Shown here piece after piece: positions 28,054 to 38,503 of a DNA stretch of 64,000 nucleotides. A model generated the notes under the pieces. That model was not told the origin of the DNA. It made no database searches and was given only the letters and a program-made list of their open reading frames with translations. This stretch comes from Oxalobacter aliiformigenes (GTDB lineage: Bacteria; Pseudomonadota; Gammaproteobacteria; Burkholderiales; Burkholderiaceae_D): NCBI RefSeq assembly GCF_027116575.1, contig NZ_CP098252.1:868001-932000 (forward strand), written 5' to 3'. The position numbers and the translations under genes were made by a program. Within the stretch, counting starts at the first letter, position 1. Each line of letters begins with the position of its first letter.

Positions 28054-29400
28054 TCATGCAGGAGTTTCGTCGGCGAATTCGCCACGCAGCGAGAAATTGG
28101 CCGCTTCGGTGATGCGCACGTTTCTCATCTGGCCGATCAGTGTTCGCGGATCGCCTTCCACCGGAATGTGGACAACCCGGTTGTTGTCGGTCTTGCCCTG
28201 TACCTGCGAATCGTTTTTGTGCGAAACGGCTTCGATCAGCACTTTCTGGACACTGCCGACCATCATCCGGTTGTAGTGGCGGGTATTTCCGTCGATTTTT
28301 TCCTGAAGCCGTTGCAGGCGGTTCTTGCGCACGTCAAGCGGGATATCCATCGGCAGGGCGGCGGCCGGAGTGCCGGGGCGCGGACTGTAAAGGAAACTGA
28401 AGCTGTTGTCGAATCCGATATCGTCGATCAGTTTCATCATGGCATCGAAATCGGCGTCCGTTTCGCCCGGAAAGCCGACGATGAAGTCACTGGAAACCAG
28501 AAGGTCGGGCCGGATGGCTTTCAGCCGCCGGATGATGGACTTGTATTCGAGTGCCGTGTATCCGCGTTTCATGGCTGCCAGTATCCGGTCGGAGCCGTGC
28601 TGGGCCGGCAGGTAAAGATGGCTGACCAGTTGCGGGACGTTCTCGTAAACGTCGATCAGGCGCTGCGTGAATTCTCTTGGATGGCTGGTGACGAAGCGGA
28701 TGCGTTCGATACCCGGTATTTCGGCCATGTATTCGATCAGCATGGCGAAATCGGCGATTGTGCCGTCTTCCATTTCGCCGCGATAGGCGTTGACGTTCTG
28801 GCCCAGCAGCGTGATTTCTTTTACGCCCTGTTGGGCCAGTCCGGCTATCTCGATGAGGACGTCCTCGAAACGGCGCGATACTTCGGCGCCCCGGGTATAG
28901 GGAACGATGCAGTAGCTGCAATACTTGCTGCATCCTTCCATGATCGATACGTAGGCAACAGGCGCTTCCACGCGGGCCGGGGGGAGATAGTCGAATTTCT
29001 CGATTTCGGGAAAACTGATGTCGATTTGCGCCTCGCCCGTTTTCTCGAAGGCGTGGAGCATTTTCGGCAGGCGGTGCAGCGTCTGGGGGCCGAAAACGAG
29101 ATTGACGTACGGGGCGCGTTTGATGAGCGCTTCCCCTTCCTGGGATGCGACACAACCGGAAACGCCGATGATCAGATTGGATTTGTTTTTTCCGAGTTTC
29201 CTGAAGCGGCCGAGATCGGAAAAGACTTTTTCCTGTGCCTTTTCCCGTACGGAACAGGTGTTTAAGAGAATCAGGTCGGCTTCTTCGGGATTGTCGGTGC
29301 GGATGTAATTTTCCTCGGCTTCCAGCAGATCGGCCATTTTACCCGAGTCGTACTCGTTCATCTGGCAGCCGAAGGTTTTAATGAATACTTTCTTTTGCAT
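28054..29400 (-). CDS. miaB: tRNA-2-methylthio-N6-dimethylallyladenosine synthase MiaB
   Basis: 448 residues, radical SAM methylthiotransferase that thiomethylates i6A37 of tRNA. Order: N-terminal UPF0004 domain with Cys in [14 protein letters not shown] and [14 protein letters not shown], radical [18 protein letters not shown], and C-terminal TRAM domain. Start set at ATG 29400 ([11 protein letters not shown]); the upstream extension is not family-like. Confidence 0.96.
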   Translation of the reverse strand: MQKKVFIKTFGCQMNEYDSGKMADLLEAEENYIRTDNPEEADLILLNTCSVREKAQEKVFSDLGRFRKLGKNKSNLIIGVSGCVASQEGEALIKRAPYVNLVFGPQTLHRLPKMLHAFEKTGEAQIDISFPEIEKFDYLPPARVEAPVAYVSIMEGCSKYCSYCIVPYTRGAEVSRRFEDVLIEIAGLAQQGVKEITLLGQNVNAYRGEMEDGTIADFAMLIEYMAEIPGIERIRFVTSHPREFTQRLIDVYENVPQLVSHLYLPAQHGSDRILAAMKRGYTALEYKSIIRRLKAIRPDLLVSSDFIVGFPGETDADFDAMMKLIDDIGFDNSFSFLYSPRPGTPAAALPMDIPLDVRKNRLQRLQEKIDGNTRHYNRMMVGSVQKVLIEAVSHKNDSQVQGKTDNNRVVHIPVEGDPRTLIGQMRNVRITEAANFSLRGEFADETPA

Positions 29401-29581
29401 GGTGTTACGGTTTGTCCGTGGAAACGGAATAGCATATTCAATGCGGCAGTTTAACCGATTTGTCCGGTGCCCCCAAATCCGGAATGCCTTCCCGGCCACG
29501 CTTTGTGCCAAAACGGTTGTATTTCAACGACTTGGTATCGTGGAAACGGTTTGTTACAGCAAGTTCCGTTTTTTGTCATAT

Positions 29582-29599
29582 TTGTCACAGAGCTGTCAT
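29582..29599 (+). promoter_or_regulatory. Pho box of the pst operon
   Basis: TTGTCACAGAGCTGTCAT is a near-consensus PhoB site (two 7-base half sites, 4-base spacer). A third TTGTCAT lies just upstream at 29573 and a CTGTTTA just downstream at 29605, so several PhoB dimers could bind. It ends 53 bases before the pstS start. Confidence 0.88.
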
Positions 29600-29652
29600 A
29601 TTGGCTGTTTACATTGTGCCTATCCAATTTTTTCAAACAAGCGAGGATCTGT

Positions 29653-30687
29653 ATGAAAGTCTCTTTTCTGGGCAAGTTATCGATGGTCGCGGCATCCGCT
29701 CTGGTCTGTGCCAGTGTGTCCGCAGCCGATATCACGGGGGCCGGTGCGACCTTCCCTTATCCGATTTACGCAAAATGGGCTGAAGCCTACAAGGCGAAAA
29801 CCGGTATCAGCCTGAATTATCAGGCGATCGGTTCCGGTGGCGGTATCAAGCAGATCAAGGCGAAGACTGTCGATTTCGGCGCTTCCGACGAGCCCTTGAA
29901 GGCGGAAGATCTGAAGGCATCCGGCCTCGTCCAGTTCCCGGCCATTTTGGGAGGTGTCGTGCCGGTGGTCAATCTGGAAGGCATCAAGGCTGGCCAGCTG
30001 AAAATGTCCGGCGATGTGCTGGCCGATATCTATCTGGGCAAAATCACGAAATGGAACGATTCGAAAATCACGGCCATGAACCCGGGCATCAGTTTGCCGG
30101 CTTCGTCCATTACGGTCGTACATCGTGCCGACGGTTCGGGAACGTCGTTTTTGTGGACCGACTATCTGTCCAAGGTCAGCCCCGAATTCAAACAGAAAGT
30201 CGGTGCCGGCAAGGCTGTCAAATGGCCGACCGGTGTCGGCGGCAAGGGTAATGAGGGCGTGGCCGCCAACGTCCAGCGTATCAAGGGCGCCATCGGTTAT
30301 GTCGAATACGCTTACGCCAAGAAAAACAATATCGCCTATACCCAGCTGAAAGCGAAAAACGGCAAATTCGTTGTGCCTGACGACACTTCTTTCAAACAGG
30401 CCGCCGCCGGTGCGCCCTGGAATACGACGCCGGGTTTCGGGGTCATACTGACCAATCAGTCCGGCTGGCCGATTACCGGGGTTTCTTTCATCCTGATGCA
30501 GAAAGTCCAGGCCGATCCGGCCAAGGGTGCCGAAGTGCTGAAATTCTTCGACTGGTCTTTCAGAAATGGCGGCCAGATGGCGTCGGACCTGGATTATGTC
30601 GCCTTGCCGTCAGCCGTTGTCAGGATGGTCGAAAAATCCTGGAAGACCGAGCTGAAAGGTGAAAACGGTCAGGCTGTATGGAAATAA
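29653..30687 (+). CDS. pstS: Phosphate ABC transporter substrate-binding protein PstS
   Basis: 344 residues with signal peptide (ending SVSAA). Mature start ADITGAGATFPYPIYAKW is the PstS hallmark, with phosphate-binding GSGGGIKQIKAKTVDFGASD and HRADGSGTSF. Periplasmic high-affinity phosphate binding. Start at ATG 29653. First gene of pstSCAB-phoU-phoBR under the Pho box at 29582. Confidence 0.97.
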   Translation: MKVSFLGKLSMVAASALVCASVSAADITGAGATFPYPIYAKWAEAYKAKTGISLNYQAIGSGGGIKQIKAKTVDFGASDEPLKAEDLKASGLVQFPAILGGVVPVVNLEGIKAGQLKMSGDVLADIYLGKITKWNDSKITAMNPGISLPASSITVVHRADGSGTSFLWTDYLSKVSPEFKQKVGAGKAVKWPTGVGGKGNEGVAANVQRIKGAIGYVEYAYAKKNNIAYTQLKAKNGKFVVPDDTSFKQAAAGAPWNTTPGFGVILTNQSGWPITGVSFILMQKVQADPAKGAEVLKFFDWSFRNGGQMASDLDYVALPSAVVRMVEKSWKTELKGENGQAVWK

Positions 30688-30790
30688 ACGAGACAAATGA
30701 AGTTTGACGGGGATATCCGGATAGTGTGAAAGATGTTCCGCCAGCCGCTTGCGGAGGAATTCGCAGGCGGCTTTCAAACTGGAAATAGAT

Positions 30791-31840
30791 ATGAAAAGGC
30801 AAAATCCGATGAGTGTGCCGGTTTCGACGATGGAAAAAAGCGTTTGTGCATCCGGAGTGGATGCGAAAGAAAACACGATGGGTTCGGTTTCGGAACGGAT
30901 GAGGGCGATCGGTCGTCGCCAGCAGAGGCAGGACGGGGTTTTTCATGGACTGACGTTTTTGTTCGCCCTGACGGTTCTGATGGTTTTGGCGGGAATTATC
31001 GTGTCGCTGATCATCAGCGCCATTCCCGTGTTCCGGGAATTCGGCTGGCGTTTCATCACGATGGTGGAATGGGATCCGGTCAATGAGGTGTACGGAGCGG
31101 CGATTGCCATTTTCGGGACGCTGGTTACCTCGCTGATCGCGCTTTTGATCGCGGTACCTTTAAGTTTCGGGATCGCGCTGTTTTTGACGGAGTTGTGTCC
31201 CGTCTGGTTGCGCCGTTCGATGGGGACGGCCATTGAATTGCTGGCCGGTGTGCCCAGCATCATTTTCGGTATGTGGGGCCTGTTTGTACTGGCACCCATT
31301 TTCGCGGATTATGTCCAGCCGTTTCTGGAATCGACACTGGGAGTCGTTCCGGGACTTTCCTTGCTTTTCACCGGCCCGATGATGGGAATCGGTGTCCTGA
31401 CAGCAGGTGTGATTCTGGCGATCATGATTATTCCGTTCATTTCCTCGGTCATGCGGGACGTGTTCGAAACGGTACCGCCGGTTCTGAAAGAATCGGCCTA
31501 TGCACTGGGTTGCACCCGCTGGGAAGTAATGAAAAACATCGTGCTGCATTACACCCGCAACGGGGTGGTCGGCGGCATCATGCTGGGACTGGGACGTGCA
31601 CTGGGCGAGACGATGGCCGTGACGTTTGTGATCGGCAATGCCAATCACGTTTCCGCCTCGCTTTTCGCGCCGGGCAACAGTATCGCTTCGACACTGGCGA
31701 ACGAATTTGCCGAGGCGAGTTCGGAATTGCATGTTTCCGCCCTGTTCGCGCTGGGACTGATCCTGTTTGTGATCACGTTTATCGTGCTGGCTGCATCCAA
31801 ACTGATGCTGATGCGTATGGCGAAAAAGGAGGGTCTGTAA
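30791..31840 (+). CDS. pstC: Phosphate ABC transporter permease PstC
   Basis: About 349 residues, six-helix inner-membrane permease. Seen: [33 protein letters not shown] and the EAA-type loop [19 protein letters not shown]. Start is ambiguous (ATG 30791, 30809 or later) because the N-terminal 40 residues are polar and family-variable. A 103-base gap with inverted repeats separates it from pstS, which may serve to express pstS more than the rest. Confidence 0.95.
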   Translation: MKRQNPMSVPVSTMEKSVCASGVDAKENTMGSVSERMRAIGRRQQRQDGVFHGLTFLFALTVLMVLAGIIVSLIISAIPVFREFGWRFITMVEWDPVNEVYGAAIAIFGTLVTSLIALLIAVPLSFGIALFLTELCPVWLRRSMGTAIELLAGVPSIIFGMWGLFVLAPIFADYVQPFLESTLGVVPGLSLLFTGPMMGIGVLTAGVILAIMIIPFISSVMRDVFETVPPVLKESAYALGCTRWEVMKNIVLHYTRNGVVGGIMLGLGRALGETMAVTFVIGNANHVSASLFAPGNSIASTLANEFAEASSELHVSALFALGLILFVITFIVLAASKLMLMRMAKKEGL

Positions 31841-31841
31841 G

Positions 31842-32702
31842 ATGAGACGCAAGACAACGGCGACGATTGTCGCACGGCGCAATCTGCGTCACCGGCTGGG
31901 TATGTTCCTGTCGGTATTTGCCATGATGTTCGGGATTTTCTTTCTGTTGTGGATTTTGTATACCCTGACGGTCAACGGAATCGGGGCGCTGAACTGGGCC
32001 ATTTTCACGGAAACGACACCGGCACCGGGTAATGACGGAGGGGGGCTGATGAATGCACTGGTCGGGACGGTTCTGATGGTGCTGGTCACGACGGCGATCA
32101 CGACGCCTGTCGGCATTATGGCGGGCATGTATCTGGCCGAGTACGGGGAAACGAGCTGGTTCGGCAGGATTACCCGTTTTACGGTCGATATCATGCTCTC
32201 GGCGCCGTCGATTGTGATCGGCCTGTTCATTTATGCGGTGTATGTCGCCAATGCCGGTCATTTTTCCGGCTGGGCCGGCAGTTTCGCCTTATCGCTGATC
32301 GCGTTGCCCGTGATTGTCAGGACGACGGACAATTTCCTGAATCTGGTGCCGGAAAGTCTGCGCGAGGCGGCATTCGCTTTGGGAGCGCCGCGCTGGCGTG
32401 TCGCGACGATGGTGCGTCTGAAAGCGGTCAAGGCCGGTGTGCTGACAGGTGTTCTGCTGGCGGTGGCCCGTATTTCGGGCGAAACGGCGCCTTTGCTGTT
32501 TACCGCGTTGAACAACCAGTTTTTCTCGGCCAACATGAATGCGCCGATGGCGAATCTGCCGGTCGTGATTTACCAGTTCGCGATGAGTCCGTATGACAAC
32601 TGGCGCGAACTCGCCTGGGGTGGCGCCTTCATCATCACGCTGGGGGTACTGGGGCTGAATATTCTTTCGCGTGTCGTATTCGCCCGCAAGGCGGCGAACT
32701 GA
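31842..32702 (+). CDS. pstA: Phosphate ABC transporter permease PstA
   Basis: 286 residues, partner permease to PstC. Motifs: TPVGIMAGMYLAEYGE, MLSAPSIVIGLFIY and EAAFALGAPRWRVATMV (EAA loop contacting PstB). Starts one base after the pstC stop. Confidence 0.96.
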   Translation: MRRKTTATIVARRNLRHRLGMFLSVFAMMFGIFFLLWILYTLTVNGIGALNWAIFTETTPAPGNDGGGLMNALVGTVLMVLVTTAITTPVGIMAGMYLAEYGETSWFGRITRFTVDIMLSAPSIVIGLFIYAVYVANAGHFSGWAGSFALSLIALPVIVRTTDNFLNLVPESLREAAFALGAPRWRVATMVRLKAVKAGVLTGVLLAVARISGETAPLLFTALNNQFFSANMNAPMANLPVVIYQFAMSPYDNWRELAWGGAFIITLGVLGLNILSRVVFARKAAN

Positions 32703-32720
32703 GGGAACAAGGAGAAAAAG

Positions 32721-33590
32721 ATGAAATGCGATATGGCAATGAACGGTCAGGGAACGGATAAAGACAATGGCGGTATGGCGATGTCTCTGATGGCAGGAAT
32801 CGGGGAAAAACAGGATTTGGAGGCCGGGCAAGAGGCAAAAAAGAGTCTCGATATCCGGAACCTGAATTTTTATTACGGCGATTTCCAGGGGCTGAAAAAC
32901 GTGAATCTGCCGATTCATGAAAAGAAAGTGACGGCATTCATCGGTCCGTCGGGTTGCGGCAAATCGACGCTGCTGCGGACGATGAACCGGATGTATGACC
33001 TGTATCCGAAACAGCGTGCAGAGGGACAGATTCTGTTCAACGGAAAGAACATTCTCGATCCCGATGTGGATGTGAACACGTTGCGTGCCAGAATCGGCAT
33101 GGTTTTCCAGAAACCGACTCCGTTTCCGATGACGATTTACGAAAACATCGCGTTCGGTGTGCGGCTGTATGAAGACCTTTCCAAAGGCGAGATGGATGAG
33201 CGGGTCGAATGGGCGCTCAAGAAAGCGGCGCTCTGGAATGAAGTGAAAGACAAGCTGGACAAGAGCGGCCAGAGTCTCTCCGGCGGGCAGCAACAGCGTC
33301 TTTGTATCGCACGTTGCGTGGCGGTCAAACCGGAAGTGCTGTTGCTGGATGAGCCGACTTCGGCGCTTGACCCGATTTCGACGGCGAAGGTGGAAGAACT
33401 GATTTCCGAACTGAAAGACGATTACACGATCGCCATCGTGACCCACAACATGCAGCAGGGAGCGCGCTGTTCGGATTATACGGCTTACATGTACCTCGGC
33501 CAGCTGGTGGAATTCGGCAAAACGGAGCAGATTTTCATGCAGCCGGAGAAGAAGGAAACACAGGACTATATTACGGGACGTTTCGGTTGA
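32721..33590 (+). CDS. pstB: Phosphate ABC transporter ATPase PstB
   Basis: 289 residues. Walker [10 protein letters not shown], signature [14 protein letters not shown], Walker [13 protein letters not shown]. The first ~45 residues (Met-rich, charged) precede the domain start [18 protein letters not shown] and are longer than in many PstB, so a later start is possible. Energises phosphate import with PstCA; 18 bases after pstA. Confidence 0.96.
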   Translation: MKCDMAMNGQGTDKDNGGMAMSLMAGIGEKQDLEAGQEAKKSLDIRNLNFYYGDFQGLKNVNLPIHEKKVTAFIGPSGCGKSTLLRTMNRMYDLYPKQRAEGQILFNGKNILDPDVDVNTLRARIGMVFQKPTPFPMTIYENIAFGVRLYEDLSKGEMDERVEWALKKAALWNEVKDKLDKSGQSLSGGQQQRLCIARCVAVKPEVLLLDEPTSALDPISTAKVEELISELKDDYTIAIVTHNMQQGARCSDYTAYMYLGQLVEFGKTEQIFMQPEKKETQDYITGRFG

Positions 33591-33596
33591 GACAGG

Positions 33597-34349
33597 ATGA
33601 TGGAACAGATGAAAACGAACGGGATGAATGAAGAAAATCCGGTTTTTTCCGGATTGCATTCGTCGAAACAGTACGATCAGGATCTGGAATGGATCCGTTC
33701 GAAGGTGCTTTTGATGGGCGGTCTGGTCGAAAACCAGTTCAGGGATGCCATTGTCGCCCTTGAAAAGGGAGATGTCGCCCTGGCGAAAAAAGTGGTGGCC
33801 GGTGATGCCCAGGTGAACCGGCAGGAAGTCGAACTGGATCATGCCTGCGCCCAGCTGATCGTCCGGCGACAGCCGGCCGCCAACGATCTGCGCAATGTCA
33901 TGGCAACAGTCAAGGTGATTTCCGATCTGGAAAGAATGGGCGACGAGGCGACGAAAATCGCCCGGTCTGTCGGGTATATCGTTTCCCGCGATCTGCTGAC
34001 TCCCGATCATTACCATGCCGTCATCAACATGTCCCATACGGCCAAACACATGATGCATGAAGCGCTTGACGCCTATGCCCGGATGGATACGGCCAAGGCG
34101 GCGGCCTTGATGGCGACAGACGATGTCGTGGATACGGAATTCCACGATATCATGTGCGAGCTGATCCGGTACATGCGGAGCGAACCGGAGTCGGTCGAGG
34201 CGGGAGTCAACCTGTTGCGAACGGCCAAGGCGATCGAAAGAATCGGCGACCATGCCACCAATATCGCCGAGTTCATCATCTATGTGGTGGATGGAAAAGA
34301 TGTCCGTCATACCGATTACCGATTGCCCGCGGACAGCACGTTGCGTTAA
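33597..34349 (+). CDS. phoU: Phosphate signalling protein PhoU
   Basis: 250 residues, two three-helix PhoU repeats (each with an E/D-x-x-x-D metal motif, e.g. DLERMGDEATKIARS and AIERIGDHATNIAEF). Links the Pst transporter to PhoR, damping the Pho response when phosphate is plentiful. Six bases after pstB. Start ATG 33597 or 33600. Confidence 0.95.
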   Translation: MMEQMKTNGMNEENPVFSGLHSSKQYDQDLEWIRSKVLLMGGLVENQFRDAIVALEKGDVALAKKVVAGDAQVNRQEVELDHACAQLIVRRQPAANDLRNVMATVKVISDLERMGDEATKIARSVGYIVSRDLLTPDHYHAVINMSHTAKHMMHEALDAYARMDTAKAAALMATDDVVDTEFHDIMCELIRYMRSEPESVEAGVNLLRTAKAIERIGDHATNIAEFIIYVVDGKDVRHTDYRLPADSTLR

Positions 34350-34430
34350 GCTAGCCGTGTCTGGCGGATTCCGTCATCTGGCAGGGCGGAACGTTTGACT
34401 GACTGAAAACTTTGAGAGGGTGCATTTTCT

Positions 34431-35132
34431 ATGGCAAGCGAGAATATTTCGATTCTGGTTGTGGAAGACGAACCCGCTATTGCGGAACTGGTTTCCTTTT
34501 CCGTGAAAACCGCCGGCTGGACGCCGGTGACGGTTTACACGGGAACCGAAGCCTGGACGGCCTTGCAGCGTTTTCGTCCGGATATGGTGCTTCTCGACTG
34601 GATGTTGCCGGATCTCTCCGGTATGCGTCTTTTGATGAAGATCCGTGAACACAAGGACATGAAAACGCTTCCCGTAATCATGCTGACGGCGAAAACGCTT
34701 GAGGAGGACAAGGTCGCCGGCCTTGACCAGGGGGCGGACGACTATATCACCAAGCCGTTTTCTCCGAAAGAACTGGTCGCGAGGATCAACGCCCTTTTGC
34801 GTCGGAAGGCACCCGAACGGGCCAAAAGCCTGTTGCGTGCCGGTGCGGTGACGCTTGATCCGGAAAGCTGCCGGGTCAGGATCGGCGATAACGACGTTGA
34901 GATAGGCAATTCCGAATTCCGGCTTTTGAAGTTTCTGATGGCAAACCCGGACAGGGTCTTTTCTCGGGGCCAGCTCCTGGACAAGGTGTGGAGCAACCAG
35001 CTGGATATCGAGGAAAGAACGGTTGACGTGCATGTCCTGCGTCTGAGAAAGGCGTTGAAAGGCCAGGAAGGATTGGTCAGGACGGTGCGCGGGATGGGCT
35101 ATATGCTCTCGGAAAAGGACAAAAGTGAATGA
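34431..35132 (+). CDS. phoB: Phosphate regulon response regulator PhoB
   Basis: 233 residues. Receiver domain with phospho-acceptor Asp56 (VLLDWMLPDLSG), acidic pair in VVEDEPAIAE and conserved Lys in MLTAKT. Winged-helix OmpR-type DNA-binding domain follows (RTVDVHVLRLRKAL). Expected to bind the Pho boxes at 29582 and 16174. Coupled to phoR by a 4-base overlap. Confidence 0.96.
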   Translation: MASENISILVVEDEPAIAELVSFSVKTAGWTPVTVYTGTEAWTALQRFRPDMVLLDWMLPDLSGMRLLMKIREHKDMKTLPVIMLTAKTLEEDKVAGLDQGADDYITKPFSPKELVARINALLRRKAPERAKSLLRAGAVTLDPESCRVRIGDNDVEIGNSEFRLLKFLMANPDRVFSRGQLLDKVWSNQLDIEERTVDVHVLRLRKALKGQEGLVRTVRGMGYMLSEKDKSE

Positions 35133-36424
35133 ATCCCCATGTCTTGTTCTGGATTCCGGCTGCCTTGAGGCTGGCCGGAATCTGGATCGGTTCTGCGGTA
35201 TTGTGGTATTTTTTCGGGCCGGTTATCGGCCTTCTTGCCGGTCTGGCGCTGACGACAGCCATGACCATCGTGCAGCTTTATTACCTGTCGGCGCTGGATA
35301 TCTGGCTGGACTCGCCCAGAAGCGACCGTCTGCCTGACGGCTGGGGAGCGTGGCATGCCGTCTATTCCCATCTGTACCGTTTGAACCATGACGAGGAGAA
35401 AAGCAAGAAGGAACTGACGGAATGGCTGACACGGTTCAGGGAAGCGATGAACTTTCTTCCGGACGGTGTGGCCATTATGGACAACGTCCTGTTTCTGGAC
35501 TGGTGCAATCCGATGGCCGAAAAGCATCTCGGTCTCGATCTCGGGCGCGACAGGGACATGCGGATCACCAATCTGGTGAGAGATCCGGCTTTCATCGACT
35601 ATGTCATTTTGGGCAAGTACGATGAACCGCTGGAAATGAAATTCAACGACCGGTATCTGGTTTTGCAGATCATCCCGTTCGGCAACCGGCGGCAGATTCT
35701 GGTCACGCACGACAAGACCGATTCCATCCGGACGGAAAAAATCCGCCGCGACTTCATCGCCAATGCCTCGCATGAGCTCCGGACGCCCCTGACCGTCATT
35801 AACGGTTTTCTGGAGCTGGCCATTGCCCAGCCCGATCTGGACCGTGAAACGCGGCTTTCGCACCTGAACATGATGAGAGAACAGGGCGAGCGGATGCAGT
35901 CGCTGGTGGAAGACATGCTGACCCTGACCAATCTGGAATCGAACGATTACCCCATCAGGCGCGAACCGTTCGATGCGCCGCTGTTGGTCAAAAACATTTA
36001 TCAGGCCGCCCAGGCGCTTTCCGGCGGCCGCCATGTGTTCGAACTGGAAATGGACGGGCCCGAGACACTTTATGGCAGCATGGATGAAATCAGGACGGCA
36101 TTCACGAATCTGGTGACCAATGCCGTCCGCTATACGCCGGACGGGGGCAGTATCACACTCAAATGGACATTGACAGAAGAAGGACCGCGCTTTTCCGTCA
36201 GGGATACCGGTATCGGGATCGAGGCCAAGCACATTCCACGGCTGACGCAACGGTTTTATCAGGTGGACAAGAGCCGCAGCCGGCAGGTCAATGGAACCGG
36301 TCTGGGGCTTTCCATTGTCCGGCATGTCCTGTTGCGTCATGAGGCACGGCTGGATATCGAATCCGAACCGGGCAAGGGCAGTGAATTCTCCGCCCAGTTT
36401 TCCCGCCGGATACTGGTGCCGTAA
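35129..36424 (+). CDS. phoR: Phosphate regulon sensor histidine kinase PhoR
   Basis: 431 residues. Two N-terminal helices (IWIGSAVLWYFFGPVIG and LLAGLALTTAMTIVQLYYL), a PAS-like region, the HisKA box FIANASHELRTPLTVINGF with the phosphorylated His, and HATPase motifs (TNAVRYTPDGG, RDTGIGIEAKHIPRL, NGTGLGLSIVRHV). Last gene of the operon, followed by a terminator. Confidence 0.96.
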   Translation: MNPHVLFWIPAALRLAGIWIGSAVLWYFFGPVIGLLAGLALTTAMTIVQLYYLSALDIWLDSPRSDRLPDGWGAWHAVYSHLYRLNHDEEKSKKELTEWLTRFREAMNFLPDGVAIMDNVLFLDWCNPMAEKHLGLDLGRDRDMRITNLVRDPAFIDYVILGKYDEPLEMKFNDRYLVLQIIPFGNRRQILVTHDKTDSIRTEKIRRDFIANASHELRTPLTVINGFLELAIAQPDLDRETRLSHLNMMREQGERMQSLVEDMLTLTNLESNDYPIRREPFDAPLLVKNIYQAAQALSGGRHVFELEMDGPETLYGSMDEIRTAFTNLVTNAVRYTPDGGSITLKWTLTEEGPRFSVRDTGIGIEAKHIPRLTQRFYQVDKSRSRQVNGTGLGLSIVRHVLLRHEARLDIESEPGKGSEFSAQFSRRILVP

Positions 36425-36446
36425 GCGTTTCATCTGCAGTACAGGA

Positions 36447-36470
36447 AGCGGGTGTTGCACCCGCTTTTTA
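36447..36470 (+). terminator. Terminator of the pst-pho operon
   Basis: Eight-bp stem AGCGGGTG / CACCCGCT, loop TTG, then five T, 23 bases after the phoR stop. Confidence 0.9.
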
Positions 36471-37324
36471 CAATGGATTTTCCACTGGCGTTTTTTGTTT
36501 CTGCCGTCTGGCGATGCTGGCGGACGGTCACGGAAAAAAGGTGGTTGGAGATAGCGGGCTTTTATTGATGGTTGCAGGAAACCGGGTCGCACAGGCTGTT
36601 TCGATAGATCACGCAATGGAAAAAGGTTTTTTGCGATTTCAGTCCCGTTTTCCGTGCAAACGGTATCCATCTATGACGTTGTTTGCAGTTGGCCCGTTTT
36701 TTTGACAGGATGAATGCCCTGTCCGGAGAAAAAACCGTCAGGGCAGGCTGTCGGAACCGGTTTATGCCTTTTTTGAACCGTTTTGCCGGCGATCTGCCGG
36801 TTTCGTGGTGTGGCAGATGCAGACCGGCCGTCCCGTGGTGGTTTTCCGGAAGCGGACACATGAGGGGTGGAACGACCAACGGAAGAACGGCACTTCCCTT
36901 TTTTTATGCGTAAAAGTTGAATCAATAAAACATGTCTTTCAGAAATTTTCTTGGAATCCGTACATGAACAGGGCCGTTTTCTGCGTTGTGTCGTGGCGCG
37001 GCATTCCGGTTTTTCATATGACGGAACCTGTTTTGCCGGAACGCTGGAGATATCCCGGCCGGTTGTTTCTTCTGGCCAAGCCTTGACGGGAAAGGCGGAA
37101 AACCGTGTGTTGCTGCAGAACCGCCGATGTATAAAGTGACGGCGGAAAACGGGGAAATGAAACGGAAATCGGCCGGCAGGCGATTGTTCCGGCGTTCGCG
37201 GATTCGCTAAAGCAACGGTACCGTGCATCGGCTTGCGGTCGCCGTGGCGGAAGCGGGATCCGGGATGCTGGAAATGGTGGTGATGTGGCCTGTTGCCGGA
37301 AGTCCGGATGGCCGGACGGCGATA
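36471..37324. other. 850-base intergenic region
   Basis: No gene with a credible start was found. A 40-codon plus-strand frame from 36964 has a weak GGAA site and is not called. Confidence 0.45.
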
Positions 37325-38035
37325 TCAGTGCAACAGGGAAGCGGACGGTTTAAAGACGTTGCGGATGACCAGCATGTCGTTGTGGTTTCCTGCACAGTGA
37401 TAGGCTGTTTTGCATATCCACAGATCGTGGCTGCCGGCGAAGCGACGGATGACTTTACGGGCCAGATCGGTTTCCCTTCCGTGCATATCGACGATCGGGA
37501 ATATGCGTACTTCGTGGCAGATGCGGAGCATTTCTTCCAGAGCCTGGTAATGGAAATTGATGCCCGGCTTGGCAGAAGACAGCAGAAAATACGACGACAG
37601 TCCGAGATCGAAGCGGTTGTCGGGACAGGGGATCCGGTAGGGCAGTTCATAGTCGATATAGCGGCCCTGTTTTTTGCCTTCCTCGAAGTCGTCCATGAAG
37701 ATTTCGACAGCGGTCATGTGGCGTTTTTGCAGCTCGTTAATGTCCCGTTCCACACCGGATCTGCCATTGCCGTGTCCTTCATGGCACGTTTTTTCGATCA
37801 GTCGCCGTTTCGCTTCTTCCAGTACCAGTTCAAGCCGGTCACAGGAAAAACGGTAGACCGGATCGAATGAGGTGACATGACCGCCCTGCATGTCGCATTC
37901 GGCGTTGAAGCTGGCCACACCATCGCCGAAACAGGCGATATGACCTTCCAGTTCGGCATCCGACAAGGAAAACATTTTCCGGTATTCGTCGAACGTGCGT
38001 CCCCAGGGGACGACGTTTTTCATGATAAAAGGCAT
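37325..38035 (-). CDS. SAM-dependent methyltransferase-like protein
   Basis: 236 residues from ATG 38035 (MPFIMKNVVPWGRTFDEY) after GGAGGGAAATC. A degenerate motif I (CFGDGVASFNAECDMQGG followed by VTSFDPVY) and the later DLGLSSYFLL fit a class I methyltransferase fold. The family is seen in many proteobacteria with unknown substrate. Stands alone; the adjacent plus-strand gene at 38504 diverges from it. Confidence 0.75.
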   Translation of the reverse strand: MPFIMKNVVPWGRTFDEYRKMFSLSDAELEGHIACFGDGVASFNAECDMQGGHVTSFDPVYRFSCDRLELVLEEAKRRLIEKTCHEGHGNGRSGVERDINELQKRHMTAVEIFMDDFEEGKKQGRYIDYELPYRIPCPDNRFDLGLSSYFLLSSAKPGINFHYQALEEMLRICHEVRIFPIVDMHGRETDLARKVIRRFAGSHDLWICKTAYHCAGNHNDMLVIRNVFKPSASLLH

Positions 38036-38503
38036 GATTTCCCTCCTTCCATTCGTTTGGCCTGAAAAGGCTTGCTGGCCGTTGGCATCCCGGTACACGG
38101 GACCGGCTTTCATGTGTTTTGACGGAGACGAAGGCCGGTCTGTTTTGACTGGCCGATCGACCGGCAGGTTCCTGAAGAATTCAGGGGTCAGAGGAGACGG
38201 TCGCCGGGATGTTTATGGAAACCGGTTCCAGTTTCTCCCATATGGAAAACGGGCCTTTGCGCCGGATCAAGGAATTTTGAGGCAAAAAAGAAAACGGCTT
38301 GCCGAAGAGGTCTGTCGGGACGAAACGGAAGGGAACCGGGCCGTTTTGCCCGTTTTTCCGACAACGGGTATCCGCTGGGGCAGCGGGGTGAACCGGCAGG
38401 GGGACATGACGACGAGTCAATACGTTACCGGTAGCATTTCTTCGGGGCCGTGTTTTCTCCAGAATACATGAGGGCGGATTTTGATATGAAAGGAAAGATG
38501 AAT
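38036..38503. other. Divergent promoter region
   Basis: Between the minus-strand methyltransferase and the plus-strand gene at 38504. Its right part contains the conserved box at 38416. No gene was seen. Confidence 0.5.
38416..38440 (+). promoter_or_regulatory. Conserved upstream box, copy 1
   Basis: A 25-base sequence with core CAATACGTTAYCGGTAGC recurs at 51895-51919 with one difference (C for T at Y). Here it ends 63 bases upstream of ATG 38504. Position and orientation relative to the start codon are shared by both copies, which fits a promoter or activator site. It does not match sigma70, sigma54 or Pho consensus by eye. Confidence 0.6.

Noticed and set aside
26688..28112. Plus-strand frame of 474 codons over ybeZ
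   Set aside because: Antisense to a clear PhoH-type gene; no motif or ribosome site.
32289..34310. Minus-strand frame of 673 codons over pstA-pstB-phoU
   Set aside because: Antisense to three certain genes; His/Arg-rich junk composition.
36951..37139. Short plus-strand frames after phoR
   Set aside because: Only weak ribosome sites and no conservation argument.
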